Assembly (NCBI GenBank): GCA_943789505.1
Contig: CALSUJ010000001.1
Coordinates: forward strand, 434,001 to 498,000
DNA from: an uncultured Flavobacteriales bacterium
GTDB taxonomy: Bacteria > Bacteroidota > Bacteroidia > Flavobacteriales > BACL11
Length of the DNA stretch: 64,000 nt
Reading direction: 5' to 3'
Under the pieces are notes generated by a model. The model did not search any database and was not told where the DNA came from. It saw only the letters and a program-made list of their open reading frames with translations. A program made the position numbers and the translations under genes. Position 1 is the first letter of the stretch, and each line of letters opens with the position of its first letter. Shown here piece by piece: positions 42,915 to 53,011 of the stretch.

Positions 42915-44294
42915 ATGACATTAATTAAATCAATTTCAGGAATTAGAGGTACTATTGGTGGTGAAGTTGGAAATGCGCTCACACCTTTGGATATTGTGCG
43001 TTTTACGGCTTCTTATGCTGCTTTTATAAGAAAAGAAAATAGAAGCTCCAATACTATAATTATTGGTAGGGATGCTCGTATTTCAGGAGAGATGGTAAGT
43101 AATATTGTTTCAGGTACTTTAATGGGCTGTGGTTTTGATGTTTTGGACGTAGGACTTTCTACAACTCCTACTATTGAGGTTGCTGTTCAATTGCTTAAAA
43201 GTGCAGGAGGAATTATACTTACAGCTAGCCATAATCCTAAGCAATGGAATGCATTGAAATTATTGAATGCAAAGGGAGAGTTTTTATCAGCAGCTGATGG
43301 AGAGAATATTTTATCCTTAGCTGAAAATGATGATTTTAAATTTACTGAAGTAGATGATTTAGGAAATTATACTTTTGATGATAGTTTTAATGAAAAACAT
43401 ATTGAAGAAGTTTTGAAATTAGACTTAGTAGATGCTGCTTTGGTGAAATCAGCAAGATTTAAGGTTGTAGTTGATGCTGTAAATTCAACAGGAGGTTTTA
43501 TGGTGCCTAATTTGCTAAAGAAAATGGGAGTGGAGTGTGTTAAATTATTTTGTGATCCAAACGGCCAATTCCCCCATAACCCTGAACCCTTGCCGGAGAA
43601 TTTAACAGAAATATCAAAGTTAGTAGTCAGTGAAAGAGCTGACTTTGGAATAGTTGTGGATCCTGATGTAGATAGGTTAGCTTTAGTCTGTGAGGATGGA
43701 TCTATGTTTGGAGAAGAATATACTTTGGTGACAGTAGCTGATTTTGTGTTAAGTAAAACACCAGGAAATACAGTTTCTAATCTTTCATCAACTAGAGCTT
43801 TAAGTGATATTACAAATAAACATAAAGGAAGTTATGAGGCTTCAGCAGTAGGAGAGGTGAATGTAGTAGAGAAGATGAAAGCAACTAATGCTATTATTGG
43901 AGGAGAAGGAAATGGTGGAGTTATTTACCCTGAGATGCATTATGGTAGAGATTCTCTGATAGGAATTGCTTTATTTTTAACGCAGTTAGCCGAACGTAAG
44001 ATATCAGCTAGAACCTTGAGGGATTCTTACCCTAATTATTTTATTTCAAAAAATAAAATGGAATTAACGCCTGAAATCGATTTAAATTTTATTTTTACGG
44101 CCTTAATAGAAAAATTTAAGCACGAAAAAATAACAATTATTGATGGATTAAAGATTGATTTTAAACAAGGATGGGTGCATCTTAGGAAATCTAACACTGA
44201 ACCTATCATAAGGATATATTCAGAAAGTAAAGGAGAAGATAAAGCAAATGCTTTAGCAGAAAATATGATTAACGAAATTAAGAAATTGATTTAA
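42915..44294 (+). CDS. glmM: Phosphoglucosamine mutase / phosphomannomutase
   Basis: 459 residues of the alpha-D-phosphohexomutase family: catalytic phosphoserine loop TASHNPKQWNALK, metal loop DPDVDRLAL, sugar-binding GEGNGGVIYPEMHYGRDS and phosphate-binding RKSNTEPIIRIYSES. The GEGNG form and the overall length fit the Bacteroidota proteins annotated GlmM (glucosamine-6-P to glucosamine-1-P), but a phosphomannomutase activity cannot be ruled out. The stop overlaps the next start (TAATG). Confidence 0.88.
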   Translation: MTLIKSISGIRGTIGGEVGNALTPLDIVRFTASYAAFIRKENRSSNTIIIGRDARISGEMVSNIVSGTLMGCGFDVLDVGLSTTPTIEVAVQLLKSAGGIILTASHNPKQWNALKLLNAKGEFLSAADGENILSLAENDDFKFTEVDDLGNYTFDDSFNEKHIEEVLKLDLVDAALVKSARFKVVVDAVNSTGGFMVPNLLKKMGVECVKLFCDPNGQFPHNPEPLPENLTEISKLVVSERADFGIVVDPDVDRLALVCEDGSMFGEEYTLVTVADFVLSKTPGNTVSNLSSTRALSDITNKHKGSYEASAVGEVNVVEKMKATNAIIGGEGNGGVIYPEMHYGRDSLIGIALFLTQLAERKISARTLRDSYPNYFISKNKMELTPEIDLNFIFTALIEKFKHEKITIIDGLKIDFKQGWVHLRKSNTEPIIRIYSESKGEDKANALAENMINEIKKLI

Positions 44295-45427
44295 TGAAAA
44301 GAGTTTTTTTAGATAATGCTTCCACCACGCCAATGGCGCCAGAAATTATCGAGATGATGAGTGAAATGATGAAAACAACTTATGCTAATCCATCATCTAT
44401 GCATTCCTTTGGTAGAGAGGCGAAAATAGTGATTGAAACTGCTCGTAAGACTATTGCTAATATTTTGAATACATCACCTGGATCAATATTTTTCACTTCA
44501 GGAGGAACTGAAGCTGATAACATGGCAATTATGTGCGGGATTCATGATAATGATATTAAACATGCAATTACTTCAAAAATTTCTCATCTTGCTGTTTTGC
44601 ATCCTTTGGAGGATTTAGCGGCTGCGGGAAAAATTAAATTATCTTATATTAATATAGATAAAAATGGAGAGGTATCTCTTACTCACTTGAAAGAGTTATT
44701 GGGAAATAACGAGAGAACGTTTGTATCCATAATGCATGCAAATAATGAAATTGGAACTATACAGGATATAAAACAAATTGGAGATATTTGTAAGGAATAT
44801 AATGCGATTTTTCATTCGGATACAGTGCAGACTATGGCACACTTTCCTTTTGATATGCAAGATTTAAATGTTGATTTTATGGCTGCTTCAGCACATAAAT
44901 TTAATGGTCCGAAAGGAGTAGGCTTTATTTATGTGTCAGAAGACATCCAAATAAAACCTTTATTAAGAGGGGGTGGACAAGAAAGAAATATGCGTGCAGG
45001 TACTGAAAATGTTTACGGAATTTCTGGAATGGCCATGGCTATGGAAATGGCTTATACGAATTTAGAAAAAGAAGTCGTATACATTAAAGGATTAAAGCAG
45101 TACATGATAGAACAATTGCAGTCAGAAATTAAAGATGTTCAGTTTTATGCAAAAAATACGGATTTAGATAGTAGTTTGTATACTGTTCTAAGTTGTAGTT
45201 TTCCTGTAACTGATATGGCAGAAATGCTATTATTTAACTTAGATATTATGGGCATTGCTTGTAGTGGTGGTTCTGCTTGTTCTTCAGGTAGTAGTAAAGG
45301 GTCTCATGTGCTTTCGGCTATTGCACCTGATAGTAAGCGTCCCGGAGTTCGTTTTTCGTTTAGTAAATATAATACAAAAGAGGAGATTGATTACGTAATT
45401 GAAAAACTAAAAGGCCTTTTTAATTAA
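44294..45427 (+). CDS. Cysteine desulfurase (NifS/IscS family)
   Basis: 377 residues. PLP class V fold: LDNASTTPMAPEI, TSGGTEADNMAI, HANNEIGTIQDI, the PLP Lys in ASAHKFNGPKGVGF and the catalytic Cys in the long loop CSGGSACSSGSSKGSHV. It supplies persulfide sulfur for Fe-S clusters or thiolation. The extended Ser/Gly-rich loop puts it in the IscS/NifS group, not SufS. Coupled to the mutase gene by TAATG. Confidence 0.9.
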   Translation: MKRVFLDNASTTPMAPEIIEMMSEMMKTTYANPSSMHSFGREAKIVIETARKTIANILNTSPGSIFFTSGGTEADNMAIMCGIHDNDIKHAITSKISHLAVLHPLEDLAAAGKIKLSYINIDKNGEVSLTHLKELLGNNERTFVSIMHANNEIGTIQDIKQIGDICKEYNAIFHSDTVQTMAHFPFDMQDLNVDFMAASAHKFNGPKGVGFIYVSEDIQIKPLLRGGGQERNMRAGTENVYGISGMAMAMEMAYTNLEKEVVYIKGLKQYMIEQLQSEIKDVQFYAKNTDLDSSLYTVLSCSFPVTDMAEMLLFNLDIMGIACSGGSACSSGSSKGSHVLSAIAPDSKRPGVRFSFSKYNTKEEIDYVIEKLKGLFN

Positions 45428-45438
45428 GGATTTATTTT

Positions 45439-46905
45439 TTAGGCAGAATGGATTTTCTTAATTTTAATTCCAAAGTAACCATAAGCAATTGTCATCAGGG
45501 GTGAAATAAGATTGAAAAAACAGAATGGTAAATAAGCTAATGTTGCCACTCCTAATACTGCTGATTGTGCAGCTCCACAAGAGTTCCAAGGAATAAGAAC
45601 TGAAGTTACTGTCCCGCTATCTTCCAACGTACGACTTAAGTTTTCTGGGGCTAAACCTTTTTCTGTATAAGTGTCGGCAAACATTCTTCCGGGCACTATA
45701 ATACTCATGTATTGGTCGGAAGTAGTAATGTTAAAGAAAATACAAGTGCAGGCGGTAGTTGCTATTAGGCTTCCAGTATTTTGTGCGTGTTTTACAATAG
45801 GCTCTGCTATTCTTCTTAATAGTCCAGTTGATTCTATTGATCCACTGAATGTCATTGCACAAAAGATAAGTAATAATGTGTTAAGCATACCATACATCCC
45901 TCCTGATTTTAGTAAATCAGATCTGTCTGCTTCTACTACATTAAAGATATCATTTATACTGGCATTTACTGTTGTAAAGTTAACATCACCAATCATTGCA
46001 TTTATAACGCCCATATAATAAGAGCTGATGCTGTTTATTGATGCACCTGAAACTTCTATAACTATTTCTGGTTGAAAGAGGATAGCGAATACTCCTCCTA
46101 ATAAAGTTCCAAAAAATAAAGCAGGAATAGCTGCTACCTTTTTTATAATCATAGCAATTACCGCAATTGGAACTAGAAATAACCATGGACTAATAACAAA
46201 TTTAGTAGAAATGACACCTAAGGCTTTTTCAATTTGTTCTGATGAGATGTCAGTGGTGAAATAGAAGCCTATTCCTAAAAATAAAATTAAAGTGATGATA
46301 AAAGAGGGTACAGTTGTGTATATCATGTATTTTATATGGTCGAATAAATCAACACCACTTATAGCAGCAGCCATATTAGTCGTTTCTGACAAGGGAGACA
46401 TCTTATCTCCAAAATAAGCTCCTGAAATAATAGATCCACCAATTAATCCTACTGGTAATCCAATTGCTGTTCCAATTCCTAAAAGTGCGATTCCTACTGT
46501 TGCTATTGTGCTCCATGAACTTCCGGTTGCAAGGGATACAATAGCGGTTATTATTGCGGTAGCAAATAAGAAAATTGTGGGATTTATAATTTGTAAACCA
46601 AAATAAATCATTGTTGGAATAACTCCAGAAATCAACCAAGTTCCAGCTAATGAACCAATAAGTAAAAGCATAATAATAGCAGGGACTATAGATTTGATAC
46701 TGTTGCTAATTCCTTCAATGATATGCTTCCATTTACTTCCGTAACAAATTCCAATTATAGCGGCTAATGCACCTGAAAATAATAGTGCTAATTGGTTACT
46801 TCCACCAATAGCATTGTCATACATTACCACATTAAATGAAAGTAATACTATTAAAAATAGAATTGGAGATAAAGCTAGTAAATAAGGAATCTTTTTATCA
46901 GTCAT
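45439..46905 (-). CDS. nhaC: Na+/H+ antiporter NhaC family
   Basis: 488 residues with about 12 hydrophobic segments. Conserved blocks include GSLAGTWLISGVIPTMIYFGLQII, ATGSSWSTIATVGIAL, GGSIISGAYFGDKMSPLSETTNMAAAISG and SGTVTSVLIPWNSCGAAQS, typical of NhaC. Exchanges Na+ for protons. No strong terminator separates it from the convergent desulfurase. The motif LPFCFFNLISPLM near the end is also usual. Confidence 0.92.
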   Translation of the reverse strand: MTDKKIPYLLALSPILFLIVLLSFNVVMYDNAIGGSNQLALLFSGALAAIIGICYGSKWKHIIEGISNSIKSIVPAIIMLLLIGSLAGTWLISGVIPTMIYFGLQIINPTIFLFATAIITAIVSLATGSSWSTIATVGIALLGIGTAIGLPVGLIGGSIISGAYFGDKMSPLSETTNMAAAISGVDLFDHIKYMIYTTVPSFIITLILFLGIGFYFTTDISSEQIEKALGVISTKFVISPWLFLVPIAVIAMIIKKVAAIPALFFGTLLGGVFAILFQPEIVIEVSGASINSISSYYMGVINAMIGDVNFTTVNASINDIFNVVEADRSDLLKSGGMYGMLNTLLLIFCAMTFSGSIESTGLLRRIAEPIVKHAQNTGSLIATTACTCIFFNITTSDQYMSIIVPGRMFADTYTEKGLAPENLSRTLEDSGTVTSVLIPWNSCGAAQSAVLGVATLAYLPFCFFNLISPLMTIAYGYFGIKIKKIHSA

Positions 46906-46949
46906 CTTAAAAGTTTAAAATTAGGATGGTAAAGATAAAAAAGTATTTG

Positions 46950-48158
46950 TTAGAGGATGCCTACTTTTTTCATACAGTCAACCATTGTGTCGTAGGTTCT
47001 TTCAATATCATTATCCAATCCAATTGAAATACGTACTAAACCATCTGAAAGTCCCATAGTTTTTCTTTCTTCTTCTGGAATTTCAGATGATGTAGATAGT
47101 CCAGGTGCTGAAAATAATGTTTTATAGAAGCCTAAACTTACTGCTAAATAACCTAAGTTATTGTTTTGCATTTCTTCCATAAATGCATTTCCTATCTCTT
47201 TCGTTTTAGTGTCTATAACAAACATTCCACCAAAACCAAAGCCATCATTCATGCAGTTTTTCATCATCTCATGTTGAGGGTGCTCTTCTAATCCTGGATA
47301 AATTACTCTAAGCCCATATTTTTTGAAAGCATTTGCTAAGTACATTGCGTTTTCAGAATGTTTTTTCATTCTTAAGTGTAGCGTACGGATATTTTTAAGA
47401 ATACTTGCTGCACGCATTGCATCAATTACAGGACCAAGTAACATAGCACTTCCTGAATTTACGTCAATCATACTAGCGATAAACTCTTCATCAGAACAAA
47501 CAACTCCACCAACCGTATCAGAAGTACCATTAATGAACTTTGTTAAAGAATGAATAACAATATCAGCACCCATTTTTGAAGGAGAAAAAATCATAGGAGT
47601 AAAAGTGTTGTCAACCACAAATTTGATTCCATGTTTCTTAGCTACTTCAGAAATTGCATTAATATCAGAAACTTCAAGTAAAGGGTTACTCATAGTTTCG
47701 CAATAAATTACTTTTGTATTTTTAGTAATTGCAGCTTCAATTTCTTCAATTTGAGTTGTATTTACAAAAGTTGTTTTAATGTTAAACTTTGGTAAATAGT
47801 TTTTCATAAAAGCATAAGTACCGCCATAAATTGTACGGCTACTGATTATTTCATCTCCGGCACTACATAATTGCAAAAGAGTTGTAGTAATAGCTCCCAT
47901 TCCTGATGCTGAAAGGATTGCGCCTTTAGTATACTCCATATTAGCGATTGCTTGCCCTAAATAAGATGTAGATGGGTTTGTATGACGAGAATAAAGGTAA
48001 CATCCTTCTTGTGTTCCATCAAAAACATCTCCCATAGTTTTCCCTGCTAAATAGGTAAATGTTGATGAATCTGCTATTGATGGATTTACACCTCCAAACT
48101 CACCAAAAAACTGTAAATCTTGTATTTTATTTGCGGGTTTACCTTTTTTATTACTCAT
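46950..48158 (-). CDS. Cys/Met-metabolism PLP-dependent lyase (gamma-lyase/synthase type)
   Basis: 402 residues of the trans-sulfuration PLP family: YSRHTNPSTSYLGQAIANME, SASGMGAITTTLLQL, CETMSNPLLEVSDI, FVVDNTFTPMIFSPSKMGADIVIHSLTKFINGTSDTVGG (PLP Lys in SLTKF). Could be methionine gamma-lyase, cystathionine gamma-synthase or a relative. The N-terminal GEFGGVNPSIADSSTFTYL block is unlike classical MetB. Exact reaction not assigned. Upstream lies a minus-strand spacer of about 100 nt without a strong terminator. Confidence 0.85.
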   Translation of the reverse strand: MSNKKGKPANKIQDLQFFGEFGGVNPSIADSSTFTYLAGKTMGDVFDGTQEGCYLYSRHTNPSTSYLGQAIANMEYTKGAILSASGMGAITTTLLQLCSAGDEIISSRTIYGGTYAFMKNYLPKFNIKTTFVNTTQIEEIEAAITKNTKVIYCETMSNPLLEVSDINAISEVAKKHGIKFVVDNTFTPMIFSPSKMGADIVIHSLTKFINGTSDTVGGVVCSDEEFIASMIDVNSGSAMLLGPVIDAMRAASILKNIRTLHLRMKKHSENAMYLANAFKKYGLRVIYPGLEEHPQHEMMKNCMNDGFGFGGMFVIDTKTKEIGNAFMEEMQNNNLGYLAVSLGFYKTLFSAPGLSTSSEIPEEERKTMGLSDGLVRISIGLDNDIERTYDTMVDCMKKVGIL

Positions 48159-48255
48159 GCTTTTAAATTTTTTGCAAAATTGATGAAAATAAAATGATTA
48201 AAAAAAGAAAAATACCAATAAATTTTGGACTCTACTTTAAATCATTTTTTAACGA

Positions 48256-50653
48256 TCAATTTTCCTCATTTTCATAATAACCATATCCTGAAGATCCGTA
48301 CCCATAACCGTACCCATAACCATATCCTGAAGAAGTATGTTTAAAGTCATTTATAATAATATGAACATTTTCTACTTGTTTTTGGTGATATAAGTTGTTG
48401 ATTACATTAAGAGCACTTTTCTTTGAGTAATTATGCCTTACTATATAAAGGTTAACGTCTGCATGTTGCATTAAGATTACTCCATCAGTAACTAATCCAA
48501 TAGGAGGGGTGTCAATAATTACATAATCATATGTTTTGTTTAACTCCATGATTAGATCTTTCATTTTCTTACTGTCTAAAAGTTCGGCAGGGTTAGGCGG
48601 TGTAGGACCTGAAGCTATAACATCAAGAGAATCAATTTCAGTTTTTTCAATTACCTCTGCTAATTCTGATTTATTAATAAGGTAACTACTTAGCCCTTTT
48701 GAAGTATCAACTTTAAAGTCCTCATGTAATTTCGGTTTTCTTAAATCCCCTCCAATAAGAATAGTTTTGTGTCCTGAAAGTGCAATTATTGCTGCAAGAT
48801 TCATTGTAGTGAATGTTTTGCCTTCACCTCCTATTGATGAAGTAACTGTAATTATTTTTTTTTCTTTATCGGCTGCTAAATACTGTATGTTTGTTCTGAG
48901 CGCACGGAAAGATTCTGCAATAATTGATTTGGAAGCATTTGAAACAACTAAGCTTGTAGCATTATCACTATGTCCTATAAGTCCAAGTATAGGGATATTT
49001 GTACTATTCAATAAGTCAGATTTACTTCTTATGGTGTCACTAAAAAAATCTCTTAATGTTATGAAAGTAATAGGTACTAGTAAACCAAAAATTAGCGCAA
49101 TAAAATTAGCTAAACTTTTCCTTGGACTGATTGGTTCTTCACTATCTAACCTTGCAAAGTCAATTACTTTATGGTCTGATTCCGTCCCTGCTTTTGCTAA
49201 TGATACTTCATATCTTTTTTGTTGTAAGTAAACAGAAGTCTGTTCATTGTATTCATACTTTCTTCTTAAAATAAGATAATCTTTTTCAGCTTCAGGTAGT
49301 TTGTTTATTTTTTTATCAAAAGTAGTAATCCTATCTATTAAATCTAATTCATAAATTGAGGCTGATGATATGAGGTTGCTTACATTCTCTATAATTGTTT
49401 TTTTTGTGTGATTTATTTGTGATAAAATAGCTATGTAGGTAGGGTTTTTGTCAGTAGTTGTCAGTTGTAATTCTCCTTTTTTAGCGTATAATTGTAATAA
49501 TTGATTGATTAAGTTATTCAGTTCAGGATTACTTATCCCCATTGATGTAGGTGATACTATGCTATTTGTGTTTTTATCATTTTTCAAGTATGAGAGTAGG
49601 GATTTATAATATTTAATATTAACGGACTGTTCCGATAATGAGTTATCTAACTTTTGTTTTTGAAAATAGGTTCCGTATTCTTTGTCAACTATTTCTAGAT
49701 CTGGATGAAGGGATTTAAATAATTCTAATTCTCTTTCAATTCCAGATAAAGAGTCTTTAATAATTGTCAATTGTTCATCAATAAAATGAATGGTATTGAT
49801 AGCCATTATATTCTTTTCATCTAATCCACTTCTGATATAAATTTCAGTAATTTTATTTAATATATGAATATTTTTACTAGGAGTGCGTTCTCTTATATTT
49901 AGCTTAAGTATAGAAGTTTCTTTATTAACTGGATTAATAATTACATTCTGAATTAGTTTGTTTGCTAGTTTATCCGTTTGATGTAATTTAAAAGAAAAAT
50001 ACTTTTCATTTTCAATAATTTGTTCCAAATTAAAATGATTAGTTTTATGTATTTTAAATGAGTAAAATTCAGTTTCTATTAGTGAATTAAAAGTATGATT
50101 TTCCTCAATATCGATGTCTGATATTAAAGATTTTTCAAGATTTTTATTTGAAATATTGTAAGGGTACTCATTACTTCTTGATATTGAAAGTGTAAACTCC
50201 TCATTATTTAATGGAGTAATTTTAAAATTAACTCCTGTAAGTTGCAGATGAGAAGAATCAACCTCTACTTTGAATGGTGAATTCCCTAAACAATTCATTA
50301 GATTGTAGAAATCCGTGTTGATAATATGAAATACCGAGATTAAGTTCTTCTATTACTTTTTCAAAAAGACTGTATGAACTTAGAATTACAATTTCATTTT
50401 TTAAATTCTTTTTCCCACTGAATAACTCCAGTCCTTCTAATAGATTTTCGGCACCTAATTGAGTATTGTTATCATCTCTAATTAAAAGGGTTGTTGAGAC
50501 ACTATATTCAGGAACTGTATAGCGATTGTTTAAAAAAGCAATACAGCCAAAAAACAAAATAGATAGCACAAAATAATACCAATACTGTGCAAATTTTAGA
50601 ATTAGTGCTTTTATATCAATTGTTTCTTCTTGAGATACTTGTTTTTCCTGCAT
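48256..50653 (-). pseudogene. Wzc-type polysaccharide tyrosine autokinase, one frameshift
   Basis: Two overlapping frames make one protein. The first (50258-50653) has TM1 (~28-46) and the start of the Wzz domain, ending SNELFREFTIQSRG. The second (48256-50298) resumes GNSPFKVEVDSS, the motif expected after NELF, then coiled coils, TM2 (ANFIALIFGLLVPITFITL) and a BY-kinase domain: Walker A SSIGGEGKTFTTMNL, Walker A' ILIGGDLRKPK, Walker B YVIIDTPPIGLV. The tail is a Tyr cluster of GYG repeats, the autophosphorylation sites. One indel near 50284-50290 separates the halves. An ATG in the second frame (50298) could allow split translation. Role: chain-length control of capsule or EPS with the adjacent Wza-like protein. 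Confidence 0.8.
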
Positions 50654-50655
50654 TT

Positions 50656-51435
50656 TTATTCGGATATTTTTAGGTAAACATTAAACAGTACGGCTATTGT
50701 TGTCAATGTTGATAGTAGTACTTGTGATTGTGATTTTCTGAATCCTTTGAATCGCAAGGGTTGTATGTAAATCAAGTCATTGTTTCTGAGATAGTAAAAA
50801 TCAGAAGCTAGAACATTAGTGTTTGTTAAATTTATATGATAAACTTGTTTTTTATTTTTGTAAGAACGAATAATCTTAACTTTTGCTAAATTCCCATAAT
50901 CAGTTATATCCCCAGCCATTGCAATAGCATCATATATTGTTAAGCCTTCTTTATGAACAGGATAATTTCCTGGAATATTTATCTCTCCTAAAATAGTGAA
51001 TTCAAAATTTGCTAGTTTTACAACCACAAAAGGATTGATAAGATATTCTTCAGCTTTTCCTAATATTGTTTCTTTTGCTTGTTCTAGATTTTGATTAAGG
51101 ATAAAAATCTTTCCAACGTTAGGTATGTCAATTGTTCCTTCTTGGCTAATAGTAAATCCATTTAAATATAGATTGGCTGCTGTAAGAGTTGGGTTTGCAG
51201 TATTAGTGTTATTTTCTATATTGAATAAATCATTTGATTCTTCATTTCTACTGATTACTTTGACCATTAAAATATCCCCAATTTCTAAATGATGCTTTGG
51301 AGGTACTGGTGAAACATCCCACTCCCCAAGTTGACTGTCATTTAGGTAAGTAATTTTATTCATTGGAGTACATCCTTGAATTACTAATAATATTAATAAT
51401 ATTTTTAGAAAAAATATGATTTTTGATTTTGACAT
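50656..51435 (-). CDS. Wza-type polysaccharide export lipoprotein
   Basis: 259 residues: signal peptide with lipobox VIQGCTP. Polysaccharide biosynthesis/export domain at ~45-130 (KHHLEIGDILMVKVISRNEES ... GTIDIPNVGKI), SLBB domain at ~140-225 (FTILGEINIPGNYPVHKEGLTIYDAIAMAGDITDYGNLAKVKIIR) and a C-terminal hydrophobic helix (LSTLTTIAVLFNVYLKI). Outer-membrane export channel. First gene of the EPS pair, with its own promoter and 2 nt from the kinase gene. Confidence 0.9.
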   Translation of the reverse strand: MSKSKIIFFLKILLILLVIQGCTPMNKITYLNDSQLGEWDVSPVPPKHHLEIGDILMVKVISRNEESNDLFNIENNTNTANPTLTAANLYLNGFTISQEGTIDIPNVGKIFILNQNLEQAKETILGKAEEYLINPFVVVKLANFEFTILGEINIPGNYPVHKEGLTIYDAIAMAGDITDYGNLAKVKIIRSYKNKKQVYHINLTNTNVLASDFYYLRNNDLIYIQPLRFKGFRKSQSQVLLSTLTTIAVLFNVYLKISE

Positions 51436-51451
51436 TTACTTGGTTTTGGTG

Positions 51452-51459
51452 CAAAGATA
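51452..51459 (-). promoter_or_regulatory. -7 promoter box for the EPS export unit
   Basis: Minus strand TATCTTTG, a perfect TAnnTTTG match, 17 nt before the wza-like ATG. Confidence 0.55.
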
Positions 51460-51472
51460 AGAATTTTACTCT

Positions 51473-52057
51473 CTAAATAAATAATTTTAAGTGTTGGTAT
51501 AGCTCTGAAATAGGAAAACCAACAACATTTGTGTAAGAACCATTAATATTATTGATTCCAATTTTACCTATCCAATCCTGAATGCCATAAGCTCCCGCTT
51601 TATCATAAGGGTTGTATTTGTTGATGTAATGATGTATTTCTTCTTCTGACAATGAATTGAAAGTTACTAGTGTTGTTACTGAAAAAACTATCTCTTTATT
51701 TTTGGATTTTAAGCAAACACCTGTTATGACTTTATGTGTATTTTCTGAAAGTTTGTTAAGTGTTCTAAATGCTTCTTCCTTGTTTTTTGGTTTGTTTAAT
51801 AACTCATTTTTAAAAGAAACTATAGTGTCAGCCGTTATCAACAAGTCATTTTGTTGTAAATCTTCTGAAAGAAATTCTGATTTCTGTTTTGCTAAAAACT
51901 CTGCTATCTCTTCTTGTTTTAGTAACCGAGAGAAAGTTTCTTCTTTGTTAGTAGTCTGAATGCTGAATATTAAGCCAAGATCTGTTAAAAGTTCTTTTCT
52001 TCTGGGAGATGCTGATCCTAAAATTATATTGTATTGTTCGGATATTTTTTTTAACAT
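51473..52057 (-). CDS. Maf family nucleotide pyrophosphatase
   Basis: 194 residues: ILGSASPRRKELLTDLGL at the N-terminus, LITADTIVSFKNELLNKPKN with the catalytic Asp, THKVITGVCL, and YDKAGAYGIQDWIGKIGINNINGSYTNVVGFPI. House-cleaning nucleoside triphosphate pyrophosphatase (dTTP/UTP type by the IQDWIG block). Stop precedes the kinase/export unit. Confidence 0.93.
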   Translation of the reverse strand: MLKKISEQYNIILGSASPRRKELLTDLGLIFSIQTTNKEETFSRLLKQEEIAEFLAKQKSEFLSEDLQQNDLLITADTIVSFKNELLNKPKNKEEAFRTLNKLSENTHKVITGVCLKSKNKEIVFSVTTLVTFNSLSEEEIHHYINKYNPYDKAGAYGIQDWIGKIGINNINGSYTNVVGFPISELYQHLKLFI

Positions 52058-53011
52058 TTAGTTTAGCTGTAGATAGGTGAAAAGAGGTATTGATAATATA
52101 CCTACTATCATAATAACTTTGCAAAGTGAACTTGAAAAATAGAAATCTGATTTTTTATTTGATTTATTCATTTTTACAAGTAGAATGATAAGCAAAAATT
52201 GAATCAAGGATATGTACAGAACTGTTATTAAATTATCCATCGAATAGTTTAACTCAACAAAAAAGTTGCTAATTAAAGCGTTATATTGAAAATAAGCAAT
52301 TCCAAAAACAGGAATTAAAATTAAAAATACAATTATTTTTCTTGTTTTTTCTATACCATATTTTATTGCAAGTGTATTGGCATTTATTTTTTGATCCCCC
52401 TCCATATCTTCCATATCTTTTATTATTTCACGAATAAATGTAATAATAAAAGCAAATGCGGTGTAACATAAAATGATTTTGAAAATCATAAATTCATTAT
52501 TGGTTTTGTTTATGCCATTTGGGATCATATCGAATAATGCCACATTAAAAATAGCTAGTGCAGTCAAAAATGACACTTGTACATTACCTAACAGGAAGGA
52601 AGTTTTCATGCGTTTGGAATAGGCCCAAAGACTGAAAATGCAATAAATAAATATTAGACTAAAGTAGGGCTTTTTTACTGCATATGCTATGTATATGCCT
52701 AATCCTAATCCTAATAAATTGAAAAGAATATACCATGTAATAGCATTTCTTGAGGTTATTGATTTGCCAATAATTCTGCTGTTTTCTTTATTTACCTTAT
52801 CGGTTTTTACGTCATAAATATCATTAATGATATATCCTGAGGCAGTGATGAATATAGTAGCAAGTACTAAAATATAAAACTGGTTGTTAGAGAGTATGAA
52901 ATTATCTAAAAATGGATTAATTAATTTATACTTGATAATAAGTTGGGTGAGAGCAACAATTATTAAATTATTAAATCTAATTAATTTAAAAAAGGAAATT
53001 ATATTATTCAT
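52058..53011 (-). CDS. UbiA-type prenyltransferase
   Basis: 317 residues, about nine membrane helices. Two Asp-rich motifs: NDIYDVKTDKVNKENSR near residue 64 and REIIKDMEDMEGDQKINANTLAIKYG near residue 195. The pattern is like Bacteroidota proteins annotated geranylgeranylglycerol-phosphate geranylgeranyltransferase. The acceptor is unknown. It overlaps the DUF2520 gene by 8 nt and abuts maf. In many Flavobacteriia a KdsC-like phosphatase lies between these two genes; it is absent here (from memory, not checked). Confidence 0.85.
   Translation of the reverse strand: MNNIISFFKLIRFNNLIIVALTQLIIKYKLINPFLDNFILSNNQFYILVLATIFITASGYIINDIYDVKTDKVNKENSRIIGKSITSRNAITWYILFNLLGLGLGIYIAYAVKKPYFSLIFIYCIFSLWAYSKRMKTSFLLGNVQVSFLTALAIFNVALFDMIPNGINKTNNEFMIFKIILCYTAFAFIITFIREIIKDMEDMEGDQKINANTLAIKYGIEKTRKIIVFLILIPVFGIAYFQYNALISNFFVELNYSMDNLITVLYISLIQFLLIILLVKMNKSNKKSDFYFSSSLCKVIMIVGILSIPLFTYLQLN

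Noticed and set aside
50258-50298. Programmed ribosomal frameshift in the Wzc-type gene
   Set aside because: No slippery heptamer or downstream structure seen at the junction, and TTTAGGG is not a known shift site; an indel is simpler.
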